DNA of 64,000 nt from positions 2,035,512 to 2,099,511 of the forward strand of contig QXEO01000549.1 in the NCBI GenBank assembly GCA_007115705.1, read 5' to 3'. This document shows positions 11,835 through 23,058 of the stretch, piece by piece. The notes beneath the pieces were generated by a model. That model was not told where the DNA came from. It saw only the letters and a program-made list of their open reading frames with translations, and did not search any database. Position numbers and translations under genes: made by a program. The stretch comes from Dactylis glomerata (Eukaryota; Streptophyta; Magnoliopsida; Poales; Poaceae). How positions within the stretch are numbered: the stretch's first letter is position 1; every line of letters starts with the position of its first letter.

Positions 11835-14022
11835 TGTAAGGGTAAATTGCCCCTAAGTGTGTTTTTGGTAATTAATGACAATCCCTATGGACTAATGTTT
11901 TCATTGAGATTTTTATGAAGGAATTGTTCATAGGAATTGCTTGAAGTCCATGTGTTGGATTCAAGGCTTAGATGCCATGAAGATAAAGATATATCTTAAG
12001 TATTGGCATCAAGATCATTGAATAGAAGATATGAATCCAATATGACCAAGATGAAGAGAGAATAGTGGAATCAAGTATCTTCCCATGGGCTTACATCAAA
12101 AGAAGGATTCAATATGGCCCATGGGAGAATGAAATCAAATGATGTTCTTTATCAAGGTTGAGTTGTGAAAGTTCAAGATAAGCATCTCAAGAAGATCATA
12201 TGCTTGAAGCTTGTCATCCTTTTGGTGATAATAGATTTGTGAAGACATGCCTTAGTGAAGGTATCCCATAGTGGTGTATGGGGGAAAATATTGGAAGTCT
12301 TCACGAAGCAACAATGATCAAGTGAAGCATTCCGGCTTGACGGAAGTATGAAGCATCATCATCAAGATCAAGTGGGATGCTCAAGGCAAAGGTATGTCCT
12401 TGCTAGGTTTTCCTTTTACCGGTCTCAAGGTGTTTGTTGGGAGACCGGGTTATAGGATAGATAGCCGCACTATCAAGAGGGGCTTTCGGTTGGGTAACTT
12501 GATCACATCGTCATAGGGAGCTCAATCCTTTGCATACTTTGCATCTTCCTAGTTTGTTGCTTCTTGGTGTTTCTCTATGTGAGGTTCTTGAGCTTGTTGC
12601 TAGCTTTCCAACAAGCCCAAGTTCATCGAAAACGGAATCCAAATGCATCTTCTATTGCGTTTTCGAGTTGAGAGATTTTACCGGTTCTTCACTTTGGAAG
12701 GTTTCACACCTCTCCACATTTGGTATTTTTCCTCTTGACTTTTCTTGGTGTTTCTCTGCATAAGGTTGTAGTACTTTTTCTAAGCTTTTCAAAAAGTCCA
12801 AGTTTGCTAAAAACGGAGTTCGGATGCAAAAGTTATCGCGTTTTTCGTATGAGTGGTTTTGCTGTTTTGCAAATCCGGAGTGACGTCCGGAGCTGCTCCG
12901 GGCTGCTCCGGGCCGAGCAGTGGCCGGGTACTCGCTCCGGAGTATCGGTCGGAGCTGCTCCGGGCTCTGCTCCGGGCTGCTCCGGGCTGCTCCGGGCTGC
13001 TCCGGGATGACCGAAAAATCTCCCTAACGGGCAGTTTTCTTGCCCTATAAAAGGGGGCTTCTTCCTCAACGGTTTTCTAGGGGTTCTAAAGTGTTCTTGA
13101 GCTTTTCTCTCACCTCCATTGTTGCCTTTCTTGAGCTTGCTTCCTCTCCCTTCCCACCAATGATCCTTGCATATTTTTGAGGGATTTGGAAGAGGAGATC
13201 TAGATCTACAATCTCCACCAACTCATTCCTCCTCTAAGTGAGGGGAACCTTTGGGATCTTGATCTTGGAGTCATTGGTTGACCTCCACCCTTGTTCTTCC
13301 TCTCTAACTCCTCCATAGCATTTGTTGCTTTGGTGGGATTTGAGAGAGAAGGATTTGAGCACTTTCCCTTGTGTTCTTGCTTTGCATCCTTGCATAGTGT
13401 TGAGCTCTCCATTACGATTTGTTCGAGTGAGAGACCGTGAGCTTGTTACTCTTGGAGGGTGACCTCCTAGTTGGCTCGGTGGTTGTGCAACGGTGTCCTC
13501 TTCGTGGAAGATTGTGAAGAGGCCCGGGCTTCCCCTTCGTGGGAGTTGTGAAGTGGTTGTGGAGCTTGCCATCTCCGGAGTGGAGGAAAAGCTAACCATA
13601 AGAAGGGGTCCCTAGCTTCGTGGGGGACTCGGAGAAGAAGGTGAGCCTTCGTGGCGTTCGGGGGCCTTCGTGGTTACCCGCATCTCTCCAACGGTGATTA
13701 GCTTACTTTATGTAAGTGAACATCGGGATACATCTTCGTCTCTGCGTGCCTCGGTTATCTCTATACCCGAGTTTATTTCCTTGTGATAGCCATCGTGCTT
13801 GAAGTACTTATATCTTGTTTATCACTTGTGAATTATATCTTGTGCTATCTTGCTTATATCTAGTTGTTGTTGTTGCACTTAGTTGAGCCTAGCATATTTA
13901 GGTCTTGTGCTTGAAGAAAATAAACGTTAGTTTAATTCCGCATTCCTTCAAGCCAATTCCGTAATTGTTTTTAAAACGCCTATTCACCCCCCCCCCCCTC
14001 TAGGCGACATCTCGTCCTTTCA
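11835..14022 (+). repeat. Element C 5' LTR
   Basis: The LTR is 2,188 bp. It contains a tandem GC-rich tract of CTGCTCCGGG units (about 12890-13010), a TATA box (TATAAAAG, 13046-13053) 40-160 bp after that tract, and a C-run just before the conserved TCTAGGCGACATC end. The tract directly upstream of the promoter differs in copy number between the two LTRs. Confidence 0.9.
13046..13053 (+). promoter_or_regulatory. TATA box of element C LTR
   Basis: TATAAAAG sits in CCCTATAAAAGGGGG, a classic plant core promoter context. It is repeated at 21062-21069 in the 3' LTR. It follows the CTGCTCCGGG repeats and precedes a C/T-rich leader. Confidence 0.65.
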
Positions 14023-14040
14023 ATTGGTATCAGAGCAAGG
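14023..14040 (+). other. Primer binding site of element C
   Basis: ATTGGTATCAGAGCAAGG follows the 5' LTR directly. TGGTATCAGAGC is complementary to the 3' end of initiator-Met tRNA. Confidence 0.85.
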
Positions 14041-14078
14041 TCTCTCCTTGTTTAGGCTTTACCACCTTGAGAGTAAAG

Positions 14079-16394
14079 ATGTCGGCTAGTTATTTGGTGC
14101 ACAATGACACAATTATTTTTGATGGCACAAATTATATGCTATGGAGAAATCGCATGCTTTCTAATCTTCGGACTTTGTGTCCAAATATAGAGCGATTTCT
14201 AGATGTAGGCTTTTCTCCTCCGATGGATCCTCAAAGTCTATCTATAGAGGATGAGAAAAATTTACATCTAGAAGCTCAAGTATTTAATGAAATTTTATTG
14301 TCTGTGAGCTCCATAGTTTATGTTTGCTTGATGGGTTCAAAGTGCAAGACGTCTCATGAGATATGGACCAAGCTAGAAGAGTCATTTGGTGGGTCTATTT
14401 CTCTTGAGGTTGAAAGTGAACCCAAGGAGCTCTCTTCACCTTCACATCATGAAGAGCTCCAAATTGCTTCCACATCCGGTCATGATGATTGTTCAAGTTC
14501 TTCCACTTCACCAACATGTGACTTGTCACAAGGTAATGATATGGTGAGTGAAGAAATCATATGTGATGATGGTAGTCTTGTTCTTTGCACCGATGATTCT
14601 ATTTCTATAAATCCTAATGGTGTAGAGAGTTTGGACCTAAACACTTCTTGCAAGAAATTCTTTACTCATTCTTGTGTTAAAGGTCCTTGCATATCTCCTA
14701 AAATTTGCTTGATTAAATTTTGTGATGATATGCTTGTTTCTAGTTGTGACCATACTCAAAATGATTCTATTTCCTCTAGTTGTTGTATGACTAACCATGT
14801 AGAGGAAATTAAAGAAAAATTGGGTCACATAATTAAAGAAGAAATCAATAGAAGAACCAAGAAGGTTTCTATCAAGAGAAGGCAATGCTATGAATGCCAC
14901 GAGTATGGACATCTCGCAAGAGCTTGTCCTACACTCGAAAATGAAGAATGTGCTTCTATTGAAGTTCCATCATCATCTACGCAAGTTCACATGTGCCTTA
15001 TGGCAAGCGGTTCAAAGGTAACTCCTACTTTGAATCCCGACACATCTCCTTATGATGAGAGTGATGATGATGATGATAATGATGATGATAATGAAGCTTT
15101 CTTGCATGAGATGGGAATTGTGTATGCCTCTCTTCGTGGTAATAATGATGCTCGTGCTAAAGTCGAACACTTAATGGAAATCTTGTTTGACCACAAGGAC
15201 ACCATTAAGGAATTGAACTCCCTTGTTAATGAGGGGAAACGGAGATTCAATCTCCTCAAGCAAGAGCTATCCGAAGAGAAGCATACTAATTCTTGCCTAT
15301 CTCAATCTATTAAATCTTATGAGCTTACAAATGCTAAATCTATTAATGATGCTTGTGCTACTAACTCTATTTCTTGTGAAGCATCTATATTAAAGGAGAA
15401 TGTTGAGCTAAGGGCTCAACTTGAGTTGCTAACAAGCAATTATAAGAAATTGGAGGAAAGCCATGAAAAGCTCTCGGGCTTTCATGGGGATCTCTTAATC
15501 TCTTATAATGGGCTAAAGTTAGCTCATGAGGCAAGTATCTCTAAGAAAACATCTTGTGAGCCTCATTTGGACATTAGCACTACTTTGAACCAAAATGCTA
15601 TATTATCTTGTGCTAGTCCAAGTAATTTGTCTAGGCATAATATTGCTACATCGTGTGATGAATTACTTGCTATGCCTTATTGCTCTAACAATGAAGCTTC
15701 TACCTCCTCTAGTACTTGTATTACTACTAACCTTGTAGAGGAAATCAAAGAGCTCAAGGCCCAAGTCACTAGTTTGGAAAAAGACTTGGATAAGCGTCAT
15801 GAAGGGAAATCCACACTCGATAATATTTTGAGTGTGCAAAAATCCCCTAATGACAAGAGTGGACTTGGATTCAACTCCAATAACAAGAACAAGTCCAAGA
15901 GCAACAAGAAGAAGAAGGGCCAAGACCAAGTCAAGAATTTGGCCAAGATTGTTTGCTTCAAGTGCAAGATTGAAGGGCATCATGTGAGATCTTGCCCATT
16001 GAAGAAGAAGCACTTGAGTGAGAAGCAACAAGGGAAGCGGGCACAAGGTCAAGCTCAAGTTCGACCTCAAGTTGAAGATAGGCCACTTCCCAAGAAGAAA
16101 CAAGATGAAGCTTCCCAAATCAAGAAATCAATGAAGAAGAGAAAGGGAAGCACTTGTTGCTATATTTGTCGTGAGAAGGGGCACTTTGCTTCTTCATGCT
16201 TAAGCGGTACCTTATCTAATCCTATCATTGTTGATGATGATTATTCTCTTAGGAAAGATAAGGATGGCAATGTGTTTGCCAAGTTTGTTGGAACTCAAAG
16301 TGGTGTCAAGAAAAGAACCATTTGGGTTGCCAAGCCTATTGTTACTAACCTCTTAGGACCCAACTTGGTTGGGGACCAACAAGCTAAAATTTGA
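14079..16394 (+). CDS. gag: Copia-type gag protein with three zinc knuckles (element C), intact
   Basis: The protein has 771 residues from the ATG at 14079, 56 bp after the LTR. It would build the virus-like particle and bind the element RNA. Residues 1-110 match the N-terminal part of Copia gag (FDGTNYMLWRNRM, SHEIWTKLEESFGG). A long Ser/Cys-rich stretch follows. Three CCHC knuckles are present: C270-C273-H278-C283, C626-C629-H634-C639 and C694-C697-H702-C707. An acidic run lies at about 325-340 and probable coiled coil at about 345-480. Lys-rich linkers surround knuckles 2 and 3. The C-terminus ends before any protease motif, so this is gag alone. The spread-out knuckles are unusual compared with one or two adjacent ones. 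No frameshift or stop is present, in keeping with the young LTRs. Confidence 0.85.
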   Translation: MSASYLVHNDTIIFDGTNYMLWRNRMLSNLRTLCPNIERFLDVGFSPPMDPQSLSIEDEKNLHLEAQVFNEILLSVSSIVYVCLMGSKCKTSHEIWTKLEESFGGSISLEVESEPKELSSPSHHEELQIASTSGHDDCSSSSTSPTCDLSQGNDMVSEEIICDDGSLVLCTDDSISINPNGVESLDLNTSCKKFFTHSCVKGPCISPKICLIKFCDDMLVSSCDHTQNDSISSSCCMTNHVEEIKEKLGHIIKEEINRRTKKVSIKRRQCYECHEYGHLARACPTLENEECASIEVPSSSTQVHMCLMASGSKVTPTLNPDTSPYDESDDDDDNDDDNEAFLHEMGIVYASLRGNNDARAKVEHLMEILFDHKDTIKELNSLVNEGKRRFNLLKQELSEEKHTNSCLSQSIKSYELTNAKSINDACATNSISCEASILKENVELRAQLELLTSNYKKLEESHEKLSGFHGDLLISYNGLKLAHEASISKKTSCEPHLDISTTLNQNAILSCASPSNLSRHNIATSCDELLAMPYCSNNEASTSSSTCITTNLVEEIKELKAQVTSLEKDLDKRHEGKSTLDNILSVQKSPNDKSGLGFNSNNKNKSKSNKKKKGQDQVKNLAKIVCFKCKIEGHHVRSCPLKKKHLSEKQQGKRAQGQAQVRPQVEDRPLPKKKQDEASQIKKSMKKRKGSTCCYICREKGHFASSCLSGTLSNPIIVDDDYSLRKDKDGNVFAKFVGTQSGVKKRTIWVAKPIVTNLLGPNLVGDQQAKI

Positions 16395-19300
16395 TCAATA
16401 GGTGTTTGTGGAGGGCATTGGAGACTTGGCTACCTCATGAAGAATTAAGGGATCTTCATTGATTTTATTTCATCAAGCCAATTCATTGACACTATCATCT
16501 TATATCCAATGTGCCTCTTTGCGGTAACTTGTACTTAACCTCTTTACATTGTAAGTTACTTGCCCCTTTGCATGTTTTGGTTTTGTACCAAGTATGTGTT
16601 TTGTATATGTTGTTCCTTATACCTACTTATCTTGTGTATTCAAGTAGGTGTTGGGTGTTTGGCACATCATATACTTGTGTGTTTGCTTCGAGTCTCTAAT
16701 GTATATTTATGGTATCTTATTTGGCTCTTATCGAGTGATTAATGGAACATCCCATTTTGGGGGAGTGATTTGCCATTGGCACCTCACAATCCTATAAATG
16801 TGTGCACATGAGTAATACCACTTAGTATTGATATTGCAAGATTATCTAGTCACTATGTGGTATGCCATGCTCATGAGAAATTCAAATTCTATATCTCCAT
16901 TAATTATCTCTAGTTGGATTTTGTTTGCCTTTTGTTGAAAAGAATTTAATATCACATTATGGGGGAGTAATATGTCTTATGCATATCACAAGCCTAGGAA
17001 ATGTGAACATTCGAGGTATTGCCACTTAGAGTTGATATTGTTAATTATCTTGTTCCTAGGTGGCATGTTTGCTCAAACAAGCTCCATTCTTTCTTAAAAC
17101 ATTTTGTTGCTCATTTCTTTGGTCTTGGTTTGAGTAAGAATTCTTGGTGCGGTTTCACTCAAATATATTTATATGTATATCATAAGTAGGAAGCCGTTTG
17201 CTTCTAGTTACTCTAATCATTGCTTTGCATGATTGTTTGACTATTTTTGGAGCTACCAAGAATCCTTTTTCGTGCATGGTGCTTAATTTGAATATTTAAC
17301 CATATGCCTTTTATTGTGAAGTTGATCTTGAATATCTTTGCAATACACCACCGGGAAATAATTCCAATATGAACTTCTTGTCTTTGACAATTGGTATTCG
17401 TATATATGTGTGGTAATTCCTCTAGATCATCTTCACCTTGGAATTTGCATCTTCTTGCCCATATTTCTTGCCAAGAAATTATTTTGACTCCCATTGTCTT
17501 ATTGCCTTCTTGAGGATCTTTTTGCTTGACTTTGTCTCATCTCTTGATCCCCATCAAGTGTGTGTTGTTGTAAGACAAACCTTTTCTTTTCGGTACTTGT
17601 GCCATTGTGAAAAGTGTAGAGGGTTTGGTTTATTTGTTGGAACCTTGCTCCTTTGGGAGTTAGTTATCTCATTCCTTCTTCTATGATTTATTTGCTCGAA
17701 TGAGATAAATTGTTGAGCATGCTTTTATTTATTTATTCTTTCATGCTCAATAAGTTGTTAGGTTCATTTGTTGAATTTTATGAATAAATCATTTGTTGAT
17801 TTGTTCCCTTGATGTCATTTGGACAAACAATGTGTTTTGCCACACCTTTTATACCTCCTTGTATTCTTGGTGTTTTTGTCTAAATCGTATCTTCTTTGGA
17901 TCTTGAAAGATAGGTGCATGCATATTCTCTTTATGCTTTTTTTTTGTATCTTAGTTGCTTTCTTTGATCCAATATATATGTTATACTCCATCAAATCCTA
18001 AATGGCTAAGATGTGCATGAAATTCAAATTTCATCTTTAACTATGCACATATTTTTATGGAGTCTATCATATGTATTGTGGTTAGGCTAACCACTTTGGA
18101 CCCAATAAGTTTGGGGACCAAGATGTACTTAAATGTTGTCTTAGGTACATTGGAGATGCAATGGATGCTTGTCTCATTTATAAGGAAGGTGTTGTCACCA
18201 TATGATTATTGGAGCCAAGCTAGGATGATCGATCGGTGAACTCTTATCTACTACATCACACCATTGCTATCTCGGTAACAAGTATAACATTCATGCATAC
18301 TTTTCTAGCATCCCAACTCTTGTAGGTTGGTTCTTGGCATGATAATATTTATTTGCAAATGTTGCGGTTCTTGCAAAGGTCTTATAAAGAAATCTCTTTA
18401 TTGTATATGTGAGCATGTTGAGATGATTGCATATGATGGGAAGTATATAAAATCATGTTTATGATTCACCAATCCCAAATATGCCATTTTAGCAATTTAT
18501 TGCATATTAATTCCTCAACGCTCTCTCATGTGCAATATAGATAATGTTGCAAGTTGTACCCTCCTTTATTATGCTTGTTGCCTTTCAAAGCATCCCGACT
18601 ATCTTTTGATCCCTTATTGCTAGTTGTGATGGCTTTGATGATTTTGCGTGGGGAGTTTATTAATATACCATAATGGAAAATGGAGCCTTGGGCTATATAT
18701 GCTTTCTAGCAAAGCTATTTGGTATATTCTATGACTCTCTCTTGGATATCATGTCTTCCTTAATTTCAACTAACCTCTTGTGTATACATGTTTCTTTGTG
18801 GATTGTTCATCATGATTTTTTTGTCCACTTAGAAATGTATATGCATAAGAGTGTTAATTTCTTCCCTTGATATCCTCGTTCTTTGCCGACCATCTTTCTT
18901 ATCCATTTTGTTCTTGATGGTGTTGGTAAGAACTTGATTTATGAGTGCTTGTTTATTCTTTATTGCTTCTTCTCGCACTCATATCTCGTGAATCTTTTTG
19001 GACTAAAGTTCACTTTGATAAGCGTATTGATCCTTTTGTATTCTTTCGTGCTCATGTTTTGTTTTAAATGATATATAGGGAGTAAGGATTCCATGTTTGT
19101 GCATATTGTATTCAAATGCAACAAAAATTCAAATTTATGCATGGACCTTGGGGAGCTTCCTTATTTCATTTAAAGCACACAGTAGCTCTTATCATCACTT
19201 CTTCTTGTGTCCAATTGGTTCTTTGGGTCTCTTGATTGCTTGCTTGCTTCATTCGTTGAAGCTTCCTTCACTATGTCATCTTTTTGCAATCTTTGATCCT

Positions 19301-19857
19301 CAATATGGTTTGACTTCCTCCAAATATTGTTAATTTGATAAGTGCATATGATTTCACTCATTTTTATGAGAAATGCACATCTTGGGGAGGAACTCATACT
19401 ATATTGGCCTTCTAAATTCCTTCATCCATTTTGGCAATCGTTGCCAATGGGGGAGAAGTTTAGAGGGTTTAAGGGAAATGGTTTTTATACTTAAGTTTGG
19501 TTGTGCTTAAGTGTTTGCCTTTCATGCATCTCTTCTTTGTTAGATGTTTTGCATGGTTGAATATATAGTGTAAACTCCATCAATGGTTTATCTTGACAAT
19601 GTATGCAATGAAATTCAAGTTCATCACACGTGCATATATTGTGGGGGAGTTTGCTCTATATATTTTGGTTGCACTCACATCAACCATATTTGTTGTAGTT
19701 TATGTGAGTACAATTGATTTTGATATGCGGTAGTAGCTTCGTGTTACTTGACCATATCAAATACAACCTCTTGTATGCAATTTATTCTCGGATAAGTTGC
19801 ATATTAGTTTCTATCATTCATTATATAAACCCTCTTGTTGAGATTGTCATCAATTAC
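16395..19857 (+). other. Element C interior after gag: long non-coding, T-rich stretch
   Basis: About 3.5 kb contain no frame longer than about 95 codons and no pol motif. The strand is T-rich with repeated GGGGGAGT-like words (for example near 16758, 16962 and 19641). These resemble polypurine-tract fragments and suggest that the pol region was replaced or decayed rather than cleanly deleted. I see no gene here. Confidence 0.7.
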
Positions 19858-19872
19858 CAAAATGGGGGAGAT
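19858..19872 (+). other. Polypurine tract of element C
   Basis: AAAATGGGGGAGAT lies directly before the TGTAAGGG start of the 3' LTR, as needed to prime plus-strand DNA synthesis. Confidence 0.75.
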
Positions 19873-22037
19873 TGTAAGGGTAAATTGCCCCTAAGTGTGT
19901 TTTTGGTAATTAATGACAATCCCTATGGACTAATGTTTTCATTGAGATTTTTATGAAGGAATTGTTCATAGGAATTGCTTGAAGTCCATGTGTTGGATTC
20001 AAGGCTTGGATGCCATGAAGATAAAGATATATCTTAAGTATTGGCATCAAGATCATTGAATAGAAGATATGAATCCAATATGACCAAGATGAAGAGAGAA
20101 TAGTGGAATCAAGTATCTTCCCATGGGCTTACATCAAAAGAAGGATTCAATATGGCCCATGGGAGAATGAAATCAAATGATGTTCTTTATCAAGGTTGAG
20201 TTGTGAAAGTTCAAGATAAGCATCTCAAGAAGATCATATGCTTGAAGCTTGTCATCCTTTTGGTGATAATAGATTTGTGAAGACATGCCTTAGTGAAGGT
20301 ATCCCATAGTGGTGTATGGGGGAAAATATTGGAAGTCTTCACGAAGCAACAATGATCAAGTGAAGCATTCCGGCTTGACGGAAGTATGAAGCATCATCAT
20401 CAAGATCAAGTGGGATGCTCAAGGCAAAGGTATGTCCTTGCTAGGTTTTCCTTTTACCGGTCTCAAGGTGTTTGTTGGGAGACCGGGTTATAGGATAGAT
20501 AGCCGCACTATCAAGAGGGGCTTTCGGTTGGGTAACTTGATCACATCGTCATAGGGAGCTCAATCCTTTGCATACTTTGCATCTTCCTAGTTTGTTGCTT
20601 CTTGGTGTTTCTCTATGTGAGGTTCTTGAGCTTGTTGCTAGCTTTCCAACAAGCCCAAGTTCATCGAAAACGGAATCCAAATGCATCTTCTATTGCGTTT
20701 TCGAGTTGAGAGATTTTACCGGTTCTTCACTTTGGAAGGTTTCACACCTCTCCACATTTGGTATTTTTCCTCTTGACTTTTCTTGGTGTTTCTCTGCATA
20801 AGGTTGTAGTACTTTTTCTAAGCTTTTCAAAAAGTCCAAGTTTGCTAAAAACGGAGTTCGGATGCAAAAGTTATCGCGTTTTTCGTATGAGTGGTTTTGC
20901 TGTTTTGCAAATCCGGAGTGACGTCCGGAGCTGCTCCGGGCTGCTCCGGGCCGAGCAGTGGCCGGGTACTCGCTCCGGAGTATCGGTCGGAGCTGCTCCG
21001 GGCTGCTCCGGGCTGCTCCGGGATGACCGAAAAATCTCCCTAACGGGCAGTTTTCTTGCCCTATAAAAGGGGGCTTCTTCCCCAACGGTTTTCTAGGGGT
21101 TCTAAAGTGTTCTTGAGCTTTTCTCTCACCTCCATTGTTGCCTTTCTTGAGCTTGCTTCCTCTCCCTTCCCACCAATGATCCTTGCATATTTTTGAGGGA
21201 TTTGGAAGAGGAGATCTAGATCTACAATCTCCACCAACTCATTCCTCCTCTAAGTGAGGGGAACCTTTGGGATCTTGATCTTGGAGTCATTGGTTGACCT
21301 CCACCCTTGTTCTTCCTCTCTAACTCCTCCATAGCATTTGTTGCTTTGGTGGGATTTGAGAGAGAAGGATTTGAGCACTTTCCCTTGTGTTCTTGCTTTG
21401 CATCCTTGCATAGTGTTGAGCTCTCCATTACGATTTGTTCGAGTGAGAGACCGTGAGCTTGTTACTCTTGGAGGGTGACCTCCTAGTTGGCTCGGTGGTT
21501 GTGCAACGGTGTCCTCTTCGTGAAAGATTGTGAAGAGGCCCGGGCTTCCCCTTCGTGGGAGTTGTGAAGTGGTTGTGGAGCTTGCCATCTCCGGAGTGGA
21601 GGAAAAGCTAACCATAAGAAGGGGTCCCTAGCTTCGTGGGGGACTCGGAGAAGAAGGTGAGCCTTCGTGGCGTTCGGGGGCCTTCGTGGTTACCCGCATC
21701 TCTCCAACGGTGATTAGCTTACTTTATGTAAGTGAACATCGGGATACATCTTCGTCTCCGCGTGCCTCGGTTATCTCTATACCCGAGTTTATTTCCTTGT
21801 GATAGCCATCGTGCTTGAAGTACTTATATCTTGTTTATCACTTGTGAATTATATCTTGTGCTATCTTGCTTATATCTAGTTGTTGTTGTTGCACTTAGTT
21901 GAGCCTAGCATATTTAGGTCTTGTGCTTGAAGAAAATAAACGTTAGTTTAATTCCGCATTCCTTCAAGCCAATTCTGTAATTGTTTTTAAAACGCCTATT
22001 CACCCCCCCCCCCTCTAGGCGACATCTCGTCCTTTCA
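19873..22037 (+). repeat. Element C 3' LTR
   Basis: The LTR is 2,165 bp and nearly identical to the 5' LTR. The visible length difference comes from fewer CTGCTCCGGG-type units (about 20930-21020) and one C-run. The TATA box is at 21062-21069. Confidence 0.9.
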
Positions 22038-22262
22038 CCTGTGCGGTTGAAGCTTGACAATATGGACCCAAAGTGTTATTCCGCTGCATGTTGATAAGGT
22101 TCGGTCGGTGCGACCACCTATGTAATCCCCTTTATTTACTATTAATTTCTATGACTGTGATATCAACTACGTTATGTAAATCACAACAATGATTCTGGGA
22201 TTGTGATGGATTACATAACGGGCACTTCGAATTTGTGATAACTTCGGGGGTGTCACAACTAT

Positions 22263-22336
22263 CATTACAATTGGGCCTAGCACAACGGGCCTCAGGGGTA
22301 CTCAACTAACGGGCTCTATTAGCTATACCCTTGTCA
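22263..22336 (-). mobile_element. Element A 5' LTR, outer part
   Basis: This is the continuation of the LTR at 1564-1824, separated by element B. It ends in + orientation with CTATACCCTTGTCA, matching inverted the TGACGAGGGTTA of the other end. The outer flank begins CTTGG, which should be the target duplication of A. Confidence 0.65.
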
Positions 22337-23058
22337 CTTGGTTTAAGCTATGATTGTGATCTCTTGTGGATTATGAGAATAATTATTGCTATGATAGTTT
22401 GAGTGATCTATTCCTCCTTTCATGGTGTAATGGTGACAGTGTGTGCACCGTGTTAGTACTTGGTCTAAGTTGCAATGATATCTATCTTGAGTTGTGCTTT
22501 GATTTGGGTATCTCTATGAGTGGTGTGTGTCAAGTACTTGATGAACTTTAAGGGGTGCTTCTGTAGCCACTACACAATGATTAGTGTTGTTCAATAGGAG
22601 AGTAATTCAGAGTACCATAGTGGAGAGAAGTTGCTTATTTCTTCAATCATGTTATATTGTTGGGAGTGTGTCCACTAGTGAAAGTATGATCCCTAGGCCT
22701 TGTTTCCAAGCTTTGCACACCGCTTACTTGCTATTTTGTTACTTGTTTGCTCGCAGCGATATTTATTTCACATCACGTTTGCTACATATAATCATCTATA
22801 CCACTTGTATTTCACTATCTCTTCGCCGAACTAGTGCGCACCTATACATCTGACAAGTGTATTGGGTGTGTTGGGGACACAAGAGACTTTCTGTATCGTA
22901 ATTGCAGGGTTGCTTGAGAGGGATAGCTTTGACCTCTAATCTCCCTGAGTTCGATAAACCTTGGGTGATCCACTTAAGGGAAACTTGCTGCTGTTCTACA
23001 AACCTCTGCACTTGGAGGCCCAACAAGTGTCTACAAGAATAGAAGTGCGTAGACATCA
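22337..23058 (+). mobile_element. Element D: 3' part of an Athila-type LTR (+ strand)
   Basis: The last about 450 bp match, in the opposite direction, the LTR at 23625-25059 (shared tracts around CCTAGGCCTTGTTTCC, GTATTGGGTGTGTTGG and CACTTGGAGGCCCAACA) and end GTAGACATCA. The left part is cut by insertion of element A, so the remainder should lie left of the window. No primer site follows at 23059, so this is a 3' LTR or a solo LTR, not a 5' LTR. Confidence 0.7.

Larger units (their letters stand above)
11835..22037 (+). mobile_element. Element C: gag-only Copia-type LTR retrotransposon, complete and young
   Basis: This is a complete 10.2-kb element flanked by the 5-bp duplication CCTGT (11830-11834 and 22038-22042). 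The LTRs are 11835-14022 and 19873-22037; both start TGTAAGGGTAAA and end GTCCTTTCA. By eye I count about five substitutions between them, plus a repeat-number difference in a GC-rich tract and a C-run difference, which points to recent insertion. The interior has a Met-tRNA primer site, one intact gag and a polypurine tract, but no protease, RT, RNase H or integrase. It fits the class of terminal-repeat elements carrying only gag. LTR and gag style suggest the SIRE/Maximus group of Copia; that assignment is from recall. Confidence 0.9.
1825..22257 (+). mobile_element. Element B: long-LTR, gene-less Gypsy-type retrotransposon (LARD-like), complete
   Basis: This is a complete non-autonomous LTR retrotransposon. 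It starts TGTAACAACC, ends GTGTCACA and is flanked by the 5-bp target duplication ACTAT at 1820-1824 and 22258-22262. The LTRs are 4,554 bp (1825-6378) and about 4,591 bp net (7459-22257 minus element C). The interior is only about 1.08 kb, with an initiator-Met primer site and a polypurine tract but no gag or pol. It must be mobilised in trans. Its LTR ends, PPT neighbourhood and several internal LTR blocks match chromovirus G at 57437-64000. Large retrotransposon derivatives of this design are known from Triticeae; the family name is not certain from the sequence alone. Confidence 0.9.
7459..22257 (+). repeat. Element B 3' LTR, interrupted by element C
   Basis: This is the second copy of the B LTR, running 7459-11834 and resuming at 22043-22257 after element C and its duplicated CCTGT. 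It retains the TATA-like site (8841), the GTGAG donor (9076) and the acceptor/short-frame region (about 10290-10466). It has about 37 bp near 7500-7545 that are missing from the 5' copy. Confidence 0.9.

Noticed and set aside
12833..13069. Ser/Pro/Gly-rich frames on both strands, also at 20690-21085
   Set aside because: They are translations of the CTGCTCCGGG repeat tract before the C promoter.
14637..14912. Minus-strand frame inside the C gag region (others at 15050-15259 and 15663-16118)
   Set aside because: They are shadows of the intact plus-strand gag.
22366..22853. Small plus-strand frames in the D LTR
   Set aside because: They lie in LTR sequence and differ from the homologous part of E; no domain.
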